This document shows positions 7,137 through 15,097 of a stretch of 46,262 nucleotides of DNA, in pieces. The translations under genes were made by a program, and so were the position numbers. A model generated the notes under the pieces. That model saw nothing but the letters and a program-made list of their open reading frames with translations, ran no database searches and had not been told where the DNA came from. The DNA is from Candidatus Woesearchaeota archaeon (GTDB taxonomy: Archaea > Nanobdellota > Nanobdellia > Woesearchaeales > UBA11576). The first letter of the stretch is position 1; every line of letters begins with the position of its first letter. The stretch covers positions 1 through 46,262 of the forward strand of contig JACQXV010000321.1 of assembly GCA_016208715.1 (NCBI GenBank). Reading direction: 5' to 3'.

Positions 7137-7888
7137 CACAACAATATACCTCATTTAAGGCAAGCTTACTGAACTTGAAGGAGACTATTGTGAAACTAAT
7201 TGCATATCCGGGTAATCAGACGTACAAATCACACTTTGATGAAAGACTTCTTGTGTTTGACAAGAATTTTAAATCGCTAAAAGTGCACTTGGAAAAAACC
7301 GCGGATCAGAAGATTATCGAACTGCTCATTAGCATGGCAATCAAGCTTCAGATAATGCACTCAGCACAAACCAGCATGAAAGAGAAATTTGAAGCCATAA
7401 AAGCGCTAGAATTATATTGTAATAACTTGGAAGTATCTCTGGAAGAAGGGCTTGCAGATTCTGCAGATATCCTATCGCCCGCCCTCCAAGCATTGCTCGG
7501 AAAGTCATTTGAAATTGAGTTCAAAGACTTACGCCTTGTTTTTAATAAAAGTGGTACCTGCACGGCATTTTTGCTTAGAAAAATGCTTGAAAAAGCAGCC
7601 TATATCGCACTCTCAAAGATCGGAAAAAGCGACGAGTTGATTGATGCTAACGGAAAGTCGAAAGGCCTTCAAACACTGCTGGATATGGCTACCAAGGAGA
7701 AAACTAATTCACACCATTTGATGATGGCAAAAACAAACAAAATGATTCAAGGAATCAAATTTCTGGGTGATTCCGCGGCGCACAATCCTTTGATCATTGT
7801 TGATGACCATGAAATAGTGCCTCAATTGCCGTTCATTTCAGTTGCGCTTAAAGAGTTGGGCACGTCAATTAGTGAAACCGAGAGTTAA
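7133..7888 (+). CDS. DUF4145/HEPN-like helical protein
   Basis: The 251-aa protein is predominantly alpha-helical. The C-terminal motif GIKFLGDSAAHNPL near residues 209-222 resembles the G-D-x-x-A-H-N signature at the end of DUF4145/HEPN-like domains, which are common in restriction and abortive-infection loci. HEPN domains are often RNases or dimerisation modules; a full R-x4-6-H catalytic motif is not evident, so nuclease activity is not claimed. The start overlaps the previous gene by 4 nt. The methyltransferase gene follows after 76 nt, preceded by its own AGGGGA ribosome site. Confidence 0.6.
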   Translation: MTQQYTSFKASLLNLKETIVKLIAYPGNQTYKSHFDERLLVFDKNFKSLKVHLEKTADQKIIELLISMAIKLQIMHSAQTSMKEKFEAIKALELYCNNLEVSLEEGLADSADILSPALQALLGKSFEIEFKDLRLVFNKSGTCTAFLLRKMLEKAAYIALSKIGKSDELIDANGKSKGLQTLLDMATKEKTNSHHLMMAKTNKMIQGIKFLGDSAAHNPLIIVDDHEIVPQLPFISVALKELGTSISETES

Positions 7889-7964
7889 CTGATTCACTGG
7901 ACAAGCCTCAGCGAAAGCATTATTAAGCGGGACGATTATTTCGGTTCCATCAAAAGGGGATAGA

Positions 7965-8960
7965 ATGGGTCAAACACAACTCCATCACGAAGGGTTGAAA
8001 TCTTACAAAATTGATCAGGATTTCAAACAGAATTCACAGATTGTTGTTCACGAAGGCGATACTTGTGAGTTTCTGAAAAAAGTCCCTGACAAATCGTTCA
8101 AGCTCATAATAACTTCACCACCTTACAATATTGGTAAAGTATACGAGAAGAAAACCGACCTTATGAATTATCTGAAGGTCCAAGAGAGCATAATCCAAGA
8201 ACTTATAAGAACTTTGCGCGATGATGGAAGTATTTGCTGGCAAGTAGGCAATTACGTACAAAACGGAGAAGTCTACCCACTTGACATTTATTACTATGAC
8301 ATATTCAGAGACGCTGGTTTGAAACTCAGAAATCGAATCGTGTGGCGCTTTGGTCATGGCTTACACGCTCAAAAACGATTCTCCGGGCGATACGAAATCA
8401 TCTTATGGTTCACAAAAAGCGATAACTACACATTTAATCTTGACTCGGTAAGAGTGCCTTCAAAATACCCTGGCAAAAGAAATTGGAAGGGCAAGAACAA
8501 GGGAGAACTCTCAGGCAATCCACTTGGAAAAAACCCATCCGATTTCTGGGAAACCACTAAATCTGATTGGGAAACGGCCATCTGGGATATTCCAAATGTA
8601 AAATCTAACCATCCTGAAAAAACTGAACACCCCTGTCAATTCCCAATAGAACTAGTCGAGCGATGCGTTTTAGCACTTACAAATGAAGATGATTGGGTTT
8701 ATGATCCATTTGCGGGCGTGGGAAGCGCTCTTCTCGCAGGACTCTTGCACAACCGTCGGGTCGCAGGAAGCGAAAAGGAAGCAGAATATGTGAAGCTCAC
8801 CAGAGAACGGATTGATCAACTATTCTCTGGAGCACTGAAGCGAAGACCGTTAGGAAAACCAGTCTATCAACCCACGGGCAAGGAAAAGATATCACAAATT
8901 CCTACCGAATGGAAAAAGGAGAAACAAGATGAGAGTCTTAGGAGTATACTCGTTCAATAA
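7965..8960 (+). CDS. DNA methyltransferase of a type II restriction-modification system
   Basis: The 331-aa protein has the catalytic motif IV S51-P-P-Y54 in the N-terminal part and the AdoMet-binding motif I as DPFAGVGSALLAG in the C-terminal quarter. This permuted order marks the beta class of amino-methyltransferases. SPPY occurs in N4-cytosine and N6-adenine enzymes, so the methylated base is open. The adjoining endonuclease is BglII/BstYI-like, whose relatives recognise a GATC core; by association this enzyme should protect the same site. Its last 32 nt overlap the endonuclease gene. The locus looks more A-rich than its surroundings, consistent with transfer. Confidence 0.9.
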   Translation: MGQTQLHHEGLKSYKIDQDFKQNSQIVVHEGDTCEFLKKVPDKSFKLIITSPPYNIGKVYEKKTDLMNYLKVQESIIQELIRTLRDDGSICWQVGNYVQNGEVYPLDIYYYDIFRDAGLKLRNRIVWRFGHGLHAQKRFSGRYEIILWFTKSDNYTFNLDSVRVPSKYPGKRNWKGKNKGELSGNPLGKNPSDFWETTKSDWETAIWDIPNVKSNHPEKTEHPCQFPIELVERCVLALTNEDDWVYDPFAGVGSALLAGLLHNRRVAGSEKEAEYVKLTRERIDQLFSGALKRRPLGKPVYQPTGKEKISQIPTEWKKEKQDESLRSILVQ

Positions 8961-9498
8961 TGGTGAAAAGTTCGTAAAGAAACATTTCCCAAACGAACTC
9001 AAAGAAGTTAAGCAAGTAATTGGCAGTATCAGAGCCGATAAGTATCTGACAAAGGAAAGTAAAGAGAAAACGATGAAGGGCGAAATGCTCTATAGCCCTG
9101 TTGGGTTGAATGATGCATTCAAAAAGAAATTCTCTGCTCTGCAATGGCAAAACCACAAGATCACGTGTGATTATCATACGAAATTCTATGTAGAAGGGTT
9201 TCAACCAGCAAAAACCACGAACCAGCCCTTCCGCGATATGGACTTCGTTAAGAACAAGCTTGGAGTTGAAGTTCAATTTGGCAAGTACTCGTTTATGGTG
9301 TACAACGTTTGCGCAAAAATGACCATATTCAACAAGATGGGAATCATAAATGCTGGAATTGAAGTTGTGCCGATCAAGGAGCTCGCTATGAGAATGTCAA
9401 CCGGAGTTTCGTATTTTGAACAGTTTGTGTGGGATCTCGAACATCGCGGAGTTTCAAATATTGACATTCCAGTCCTCATTCTGGGAATTGGCAAATAA
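8929..9498 (+). CDS. BglII/BstYI-like type II restriction endonuclease
   Basis: The protein has 189 aa. The segment D105-F-V-K-N-K-L-G-V-E114-V-Q116 matches the BglII active site in spacing and identity (Asp84, Glu93, Gln95), where Gln replaces the lysine of ordinary PD-(D/E)XK nucleases. The downstream FGKYSFMVYNV also fits this family. BglII cuts AGATCT and BstYI RGATCY; a GATC-centred target is therefore a prediction. The ATG has a GGAG ribosome site 7 nt upstream and starts inside the methyltransferase gene, so toxin and antidote are translated together. The length agrees with the family (about 200-220 aa). The first 80 residues are family-like only in general character. Confidence 0.85.
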   Translation: MRVLGVYSFNNGEKFVKKHFPNELKEVKQVIGSIRADKYLTKESKEKTMKGEMLYSPVGLNDAFKKKFSALQWQNHKITCDYHTKFYVEGFQPAKTTNQPFRDMDFVKNKLGVEVQFGKYSFMVYNVCAKMTIFNKMGIINAGIEVVPIKELAMRMSTGVSYFEQFVWDLEHRGVSNIDIPVLILGIGK

Positions 9499-9541
9499 AC
9501 GTATGATTCTGGGATTATTAATTGGTCTAACTTTGTGAAAG

Positions 9542-11023
9542 CTATTTAAGAACTTTCATTACATCAATCTGCGCCTTCTGTAATTTTCCTGAGAAGTCAA
9601 CATAGACTGTCTTTACTTCAGAGAATTCATGTATGCCCTCAATGCCTGCTTCCCTCGTACCATTGCCCGTATTCTTCACGCCCCCAAAGGGCAAATGCAC
9701 TTCGGCGCCAATCGTACTCGCGTTGACGTACATGACACCTGACTCGATCCTCTTGATAGCCTTAAATGCTTTATTGATATCTTGTGTATAGATTGAAGCA
9801 GAAAGTCCATACTCTACGCCATTAGCCACTTCAATCGCCTCGTTGAGGTCGTTCACTGGAATCAGCGAAAGAACCGGCCCAAAAATCTCCTCATTTGCGA
9901 TTCTCATCGTTGGAGTAACGTTTGTAAATACCGTAGGATTATAGTAACATCCCTTCATCCTCGGGCGACCGCCGCCGCACAAAAGCGTCGCGCCCTCAGT
10001 CTTGCCGATCTGGACATATTTATGGCTCTTGTCGACGGCCGCTTGGTTGATAAGCGGACCCACGTCTGTATCCTTGCTCAATCCGCTGCCTAATTGTAGT
10101 TTGTGAACGCGCTCAAGCAGCATTTGTTCAAAACGGTGCTGTACTGCCCGATGAATGATTACTCTGCTTGTCGCTGTGCAGCGCTGTCCTGTCGTTCCGA
10201 ATGCGCCCCACAATACTCCCTCAAGTGCGAGATCAAGATTCGCATCGTCCATGATGATGATCGCGTTCTTCCCACCCAGCTCAAGGCCAACCTTCTTGAT
10301 CCCTGCATTCTTGAGAATGTAGTTTCCAGTATCTTTGTGCCCTGTGAACGAAATCCCATGAATCTTCGGATGCTTGATGATCGTACCGCCTACGTTCTCT
10401 CCCGGTCCCGTCACCATGTTAACTACTCCCGGTGGCACGCCGGCTTTGTTCATCAGTTTGACAAGCTCAGCAGCGCACAATGGCGTATCTGACGACGGCT
10501 TGAAGACGACAGTGTTGCCGCATATCAACGCTGCAGACATTTTCCACGCAGGAATCGCGATCGGAAAGTTCCATGGCGTTATCAAACCGATTATTCCTAT
10601 GGGTTGACGTACAGTCATACAGAATTTGTCTCGAAGCTCTGAAGGAGTAGTGTGGCCAAAGAGACGCCTTCCTTCACCAGCCATGTATTCAAATACATCA
10701 ATCGCTTCCTGCACGTCGCCAAGCCCTTCAGCAAAGACCTTGCCCATCTCAGTAGTGACAAGCTTTCCAAGACGCTGTTTATTCTTGGTGAGAAGATCGC
10801 GAATTTTGAAGAGAACTCGCGCACGGCCGGGGGCGGGTACATCGCTCCAAAACAGGAAGGCCTTTTCTGCTGCACTCACTGCACGCTCAACATCCTGTTC
10901 GTTGCTTTGCTGGAAAATTCCCAACGTTTGCGACGGCTTTGCAGGATTATAGCTCTTGAACGTCTTTCCAGAAGAAGATCTCACCCATTTCCCATCGATG
11001 AAGTTGCTCCAGACGCGCAGCAC
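9542..11023 (-). CDS. NAD(P)-dependent aldehyde dehydrogenase
   Basis: The 493-aa protein is full length for the superfamily. Visible motifs in order are [14 protein letters not shown] (coenzyme-binding Asn-Phe-Pro and Lys), the glycine motif SFTGHKDTG, the general base Glu in LELGGKN, the catalytic Cys in [12 protein letters not shown], and EEIFGPVLS and [10 protein letters not shown] at the C-terminus. It oxidises an aldehyde to the acid; the [10 protein letters not shown] form is common in ALDH7-like and related semialdehyde dehydrogenases, but the substrate is not assignable. The start is GTG 11023 with GAGGTGA a few bases upstream. It is monocistronic, and a TATA-like AATATTTAAATAT lies about 60 nt upstream on the minus strand. 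Confidence 0.92.
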   Translation of the reverse strand: MLRVWSNFIDGKWVRSSSGKTFKSYNPAKPSQTLGIFQQSNEQDVERAVSAAEKAFLFWSDVPAPGRARVLFKIRDLLTKNKQRLGKLVTTEMGKVFAEGLGDVQEAIDVFEYMAGEGRRLFGHTTPSELRDKFCMTVRQPIGIIGLITPWNFPIAIPAWKMSAALICGNTVVFKPSSDTPLCAAELVKLMNKAGVPPGVVNMVTGPGENVGGTIIKHPKIHGISFTGHKDTGNYILKNAGIKKVGLELGGKNAIIIMDDANLDLALEGVLWGAFGTTGQRCTATSRVIIHRAVQHRFEQMLLERVHKLQLGSGLSKDTDVGPLINQAAVDKSHKYVQIGKTEGATLLCGGGRPRMKGCYYNPTVFTNVTPTMRIANEEIFGPVLSLIPVNDLNEAIEVANGVEYGLSASIYTQDINKAFKAIKRIESGVMYVNASTIGAEVHLPFGGVKNTGNGTREAGIEGIHEFSEVKTVYVDFSGKLQKAQIDVMKVLK

Positions 11024-11101
11024 TCACTCACCTCTCTTTCTTGAAGCAAAAAGATTAACATTTAAAAAAGGATTAATATTTAAATATCTTTTGGCATTTC
11101 G

Positions 11102-11243
11102 GGCTCTGTCCCGAATCTGCCGCTGCCACCCTGCGAGCTGAAACGAGAAACATATGTTCAACATCCTCTCTGCAACAAGATGACCAACACATTCACAGCG
11201 AGCGGTGCAGCGGCCGAGCGCGAGCGAGATTCGGGACAGAGCA
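11102..11243. repeat. Family-A element with exact 9-bp target duplication
   Basis: The element has the GGCTCTGTCCCGAATCT end and its reverse complement. The 9 bases GGCATTTCG immediately before it (11093-11101) recur immediately after it (11244-11252). The internal CCGCTGCCACCCTGCGAGCTGA and CACAGCGAGCGG motifs match the copies at 116, 365 and 39816; the central part differs. It sits upstream of the aldehyde dehydrogenase gene, and the duplicated target is itself the end of a family-B element. Confidence 0.92.
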
Positions 11244-11300
11244 GGCATTTCGAACTATGAGCTCGCAGGTCGGTGGCGACGCTGCTAAGCAAATGCCGGG
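11244..11300. repeat. Family-B element remnant that served as target for a family-A insertion
   Basis: GGCATTT (11244) and AAATGCC (11294) are inverted ends of a variant family-B copy. The right half, CAGGTCGGTGGCGACGCTGCTAAGC, matches the right end of the copy at 546-694. The family-A element at 11102 is inserted at its left end. Confidence 0.7.
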
Positions 11301-11303
11301 GTT

Positions 11304-12080
11304 TCATTTAATCTCCTTGAGCTTCAGGTTATACGCGATCGCTATCTTTGCCTCTTTTGGCAGCCGCTCTTCGCTAGGCGTATCTGCAACCGCCCGAATT
11401 TCTCCAGGAAAGGCTCCTGCTTCAAATTCCTTCTCCTCGGGAGGCTTCACTTCGCTAAAATCGATCCGGTTTGCCGACGGGTTAATCTGCAGCGTGATGT
11501 TGCGCACGCCAAGCTTTGCAAGCCTTGGTTCGCCATAGATATTCTCGTCACTCTCATTAAACACTACGCCATAAAATGAAGCCTGCCTTCCCGTTGGCCG
11601 AGAAAAAAACTCCAGCGGATCAAACTGAAACGTATCCCGCGAAATATGATAATTATTTGAAGCAATAAAAATAGTGCTTACCATGAGCAGACAGATCAGC
11701 AGAGACTTTACCAATAGCTCTGGAGCTTTGACAATGCTTCCAGGAGAAACACTGCGCATCCTGTTTACTAGGTCTTCAAACATCGCCCGCACCATGTAGT
11801 TGTCTTGGTCATAATTATCGCGCGCAGTGCGCAGGATCTCCCTGATTTGTGGATTATGCTCTTCAATGTACTTCAGTTTCACAAGACGCATGCGAACGAT
11901 GAGATCAGCAATGAAAAACAAAATCGACAATCCAATAGCAACATAGTAATTGACGTTGAAGATAAATCCGAAGGTGAGCAGCGTAAGAAGAATCAGCAAC
12001 GAATCAAGCAAGCTGTGTAAGAATGAAATCTTGAAAACTTCGTAATACAGCTCTGAAAAAAGTTTGGTGATGTCATTCAT
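11304..12080 (-). CDS. Membrane protein of the vWA operon
   Basis: The protein has about 258 aa. Two closely spaced hydrophobic segments (LLDSLLILLTLLTFGFIF and YYVAIGLSILFFIADLIV) form an N-terminal hairpin, a cytoplasmic helical region follows (EEHNPQIREILRTARDN), and a third segment (LLVKSLLICLLMVSTIFI) leads to an exterior beta-rich domain of about 110 residues. No named family is recognised. ATG 12080 overlaps the stop of the upstream gene (ATGA), giving coupled translation; an in-frame ATG at 12092 is an alternative. As last gene of the operon with two von Willebrand A proteins, it probably belongs to the same membrane complex. Confidence 0.75.
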   Translation of the reverse strand: MNDITKLFSELYYEVFKISFLHSLLDSLLILLTLLTFGFIFNVNYYVAIGLSILFFIADLIVRMRLVKLKYIEEHNPQIREILRTARDNYDQDNYMVRAMFEDLVNRMRSVSPGSIVKAPELLVKSLLICLLMVSTIFIASNNYHISRDTFQFDPLEFFSRPTGRQASFYGVVFNESDENIYGEPRLAKLGVRNITLQINPSANRIDFSEVKPPEEKEFEAGAFPGEIRAVADTPSEERLPKEAKIAIAYNLKLKEIK

Positions 12081-12598
12081 GGACAACCGCACGCAGTTTT
12101 CTCATCCTGCAGTTTTTTCACTTTGCTGTTAAGGCCTGTAATCTGTGCAGCCTGTGATGACTTGATCACTTCAAGATCGCTTACCTGCTGCATGAGATCA
12201 TTGTTGATGGTCTTTTGTTCATCATATTTTGTTAAGTATTTCTGGTACAGTTCTGATGTTTCCGTTAGTTTTGTCTTGGTTGAATCGAGAATCGTTGCCG
12301 TATCTTGCAGTTTCTTTTCCGTGACTACCAACTGTCCAGTCTTATTCTCATAGAGTACATCGTAACGCCGGATGTCCTGAACCGTAAAATTCAGCGACGC
12401 AATCGTCTTGTTTAGCCGAAACTTCGTGTTATCAAGATCGGCACCGCAGGTATTTAGCATCTTAGTGGTGTTATCAAGGCGAGAAGTCACGTTCGTAAAC
12501 GTCGACTGATAGTACACCGACGTACCAGCTACAACAACAGATACTCCCATCACGAGCAGCAACAAGAACAGATTGATGTTCTTTTCGAGGAAAGTCAT
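12077..12598 (-). CDS. Membrane-anchored coiled-coil protein of the vWA operon
   Basis: The 173-aa protein has one N-terminal membrane segment (about residues 9-28) and then about 135 residues of helical, Asn/Thr/Lys/Leu-rich sequence with repeating LxxTxxxL spacing, typical of a coiled coil. It ends in ACGCP, two cysteines that could form a disulfide or bind metal. An external coiled coil could bridge the neighbouring vWA proteins to another partner; that is inference. It begins 15 nt after the stop of the large vWA gene and overlaps the next gene by 4 nt. Confidence 0.75.
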   Translation of the reverse strand: MTFLEKNINLFLLLLVMGVSVVVAGTSVYYQSTFTNVTSRLDNTTKMLNTCGADLDNTKFRLNKTIASLNFTVQDIRRYDVLYENKTGQLVVTEKKLQDTATILDSTKTKLTETSELYQKYLTKYDEQKTINNDLMQQVSDLEVIKSSQAAQITGLNSKVKKLQDEKTACGCP

Positions 12599-12613
12599 GT
12601 GAACCCTCTTTTC

Positions 12614-15097
12614 TTAACGCGACCAATTATCGCGTATCCGCCGCACGATCATCTCCGCAAGCAACATGGCGAGCGCTGCAAGCAAAAATTCAAAACGGAA
12701 TGATACTTGCTCAATCACGCTGCGTTTTGACACATTCTTGATGTGCTCGATGATATCTTCTACCTCGCTTGGTTTAAATACTTTTCCGCCGGTCGAGAGC
12801 ACGGTCGACCTAAATTGCGCATTGAATCCCAATGTCTCGTATTCTTGAGGATAATTGACGGCATAACTTGCGTGCAGTACACCAAATATTCCTGTGCGGT
12901 CATTTTGCAGATTGGCGGCATACACGTCTTTGTCAACTTTTGAAAACACTAATCCGGAAACGATGGGGAACGTCGCGGCTTTCACAAACACCCGGGATCG
13001 TTCATTCTCGCGCGCATCATCTACCCGCACAAAGAGCGGGTTTTTGCGTTCAGGGTCGCCAATCGCCCAATTCACGATGCGCGTGAGCGCCCGTGAATTC
13101 CTTTCTTCAAGCAGCTCACCCAGACTATTTCCCGAAGAGAACACTGTCAACGTCGCGACCCTGCCAATACCGTGACGCCACACGGTCACTGCCGGCTCGC
13201 CAGCATCGGTCGTGATTAATAGTTGCGCTGACTGGCGCGGAATCACCTGATTATACCCGTAGAGTACAGCGTCAAGCTCAAGATCCTCTGTGATAAAGTG
13301 GTTTGAGTTGAGGACGAATAGGTCAAATGCGGAACCTGCCTTCTTTTGCTGCGGTTCTCCGAACAAGATCTTGAGACGGTGCGAATCCGTTGCCTTCGCA
13401 TAGAAACCGTCACCGAGCTTCCCAATCTCCGAAAGATACTCTTCATTCGCATTACGGCCTACGCCGATCGTGAACAGCTTAATCCCATACTCGTGCATCG
13501 CTTGTGCGATCGTTGCGGTCTGCTGCAGATCAATTGGGTCGAGCGTTACGCCATCAGTGATCCATACTACATTCTTGCTTCCTGTCTTTCCTTGCAAAAG
13601 TTCAAACGCTCCGCGAAGACCAACATTGAGCACTGTGTAGCCTCTGTCAACGAGTTTTGAAATCTTGTCCTTCACTTCTGCCTTCTGGATAAACAACGGC
13701 TCAATGTCCGCGACCTTGTACGCCTGGCTGTTAAACGCGACAACGCCAACACGATTCCCTTCATTCATGTCGTCAATGATTGAGATAGCGAGCGCCTTTT
13801 CCACATCGACGGCGCGCTCTGCCTGGCCGTACTCAAACCCGGTGCTACCAGAGATGTCGATTACTATCACCACGTTTGCGTTGCCTCGATCCTTTTTGCC
13901 AGCACCCACCGTCACTGGAAGAAGTGCCTCAATCACCGAATTTTTGTATTGCCCGTTATCAAACGAATTGTACCCGCCAATCACGAAGAGGCCGCCACCT
14001 TCAATTACAAAGTCCTGCAACGCACCTATCTCACGCACATCAGAAGCCGAGAGGTCATTCAGAATCACCGCGTAGTACTTTTCAAGCTCGCTTTTCCTTG
14101 CTGGCACCCTGCTTGCCTGAGTGGTATCATATAACTCATCAAGAATCAGCTTGAGTGGTGAATTCGCCAATGTTACAAAAAGCACTTTCGGTTTTGGAAC
14201 AACGTGCGTTGTTTTATAGAATGCATTATTCTCTTCGAAGTGATCATTTCCCGACAACGGCGTGATTTTTGCTGTTATATTGTGGTATCCTGAACTAAAG
14301 TTCCTGCTGAAGCGCGTCTCACGCTGCGACGCCGCCTGTACGCGATCGATGATACTGAGACCGTCGATCTCCACCTGCAGCCGCACTTCCTTGATACTTT
14401 CATCATTTTCAGGCTTTGCATGGCTCACGATCACTTTATAGTTGGCTTCTACATCCGCTAGAGTCTGTGAAGGCCCAGCGATTCTCACGCTTATATCTTC
14501 CTTAATCTGCGCGAGTTCGATAGCGCTGATGGAAGCGTTAAGTGTTGTTGCGTACAAGAGAACATCTCCTAATTCAGTGCCGCTTGTAATGTCGCCGTCA
14601 GTGACGAGCAAGACATTCTTGTCCTTCTTGAGCGTTGCAAGGATCCCGTCGCCGATTGCGGAATCAGTGGAGCTCGCGATATATTTCACTTCTACCGGAA
14701 TAAGATCACGAATATCTTTGATGAGCGGATCAACAAAGCCAAGGTCGAACAGTTCCATCGACGTCGAATTGTCAATGAGCACTGTAACACTTTGATCGCC
14801 AGGAATCTCCTTTTTCAACTCGCCTGCCGGAAGAGCAAGGAACGCTACGAGAAGAGCAAGAATGATCAAGCGGCTGAATAAGAGCCCTATGCGGTACAGC
14901 CATCTGGCAATCCGGTACTGCCCGCTCTCGAGCTTGTGCGGGTTTATCTTCACAAATGACTTGAAAATAAAGAAGACCAGCACGAGCGCGGCCAGCGCGA
15001 AAAGCCATAAACGCTGCGGTTCATTGAAATGAAACGTTCCCGAATACACCGTGTTGATCAAGTTCTGATAATCGGGCCTCGGCAAGATAAACATCAC
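12614..15097 (-). CDS. Large membrane protein with two vWA domains
   Basis: The 827-aa protein has two N-terminal membrane segments (about 30-48 and 72-90). A first von Willebrand A domain has the metal site D109-x-S111-x-S113. A beta-rich region follows, then a glutamine-amidotransferase-like segment (GGGLFVIGGYNSF near 370), a second vWA domain with D-I-S-G-S near 410, and a C-terminal membrane helix. The layout recalls the large vWA/GATase-like proteins encoded beside BatA and MoxR in bacteria. Such proteins bind ligands through a divalent metal and often act in cell-surface assembly with a MoxR AAA+ ATPase; none is in this window. The gene overlaps the upstream BatA-like gene by 4 nt. Confidence 0.85.
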   Translation of the reverse strand: MMFILPRPDYQNLINTVYSGTFHFNEPQRLWLFALAALVLVFFIFKSFVKINPHKLESGQYRIARWLYRIGLLFSRLIILALLVAFLALPAGELKKEIPGDQSVTVLIDNSTSMELFDLGFVDPLIKDIRDLIPVEVKYIASSTDSAIGDGILATLKKDKNVLLVTDGDITSGTELGDVLLYATTLNASISAIELAQIKEDISVRIAGPSQTLADVEANYKVIVSHAKPENDESIKEVRLQVEIDGLSIIDRVQAASQRETRFSRNFSSGYHNITAKITPLSGNDHFEENNAFYKTTHVVPKPKVLFVTLANSPLKLILDELYDTTQASRVPARKSELEKYYAVILNDLSASDVREIGALQDFVIEGGGLFVIGGYNSFDNGQYKNSVIEALLPVTVGAGKKDRGNANVVIVIDISGSTGFEYGQAERAVDVEKALAISIIDDMNEGNRVGVVAFNSQAYKVADIEPLFIQKAEVKDKISKLVDRGYTVLNVGLRGAFELLQGKTGSKNVVWITDGVTLDPIDLQQTATIAQAMHEYGIKLFTIGVGRNANEEYLSEIGKLGDGFYAKATDSHRLKILFGEPQQKKAGSAFDLFVLNSNHFITEDLELDAVLYGYNQVIPRQSAQLLITTDAGEPAVTVWRHGIGRVATLTVFSSGNSLGELLEERNSRALTRIVNWAIGDPERKNPLFVRVDDARENERSRVFVKAATFPIVSGLVFSKVDKDVYAANLQNDRTGIFGVLHASYAVNYPQEYETLGFNAQFRSTVLSTGGKVFKPSEVEDIIEHIKNVSKRSVIEQVSFRFEFLLAALAMLLAEMIVRRIRDNWSR

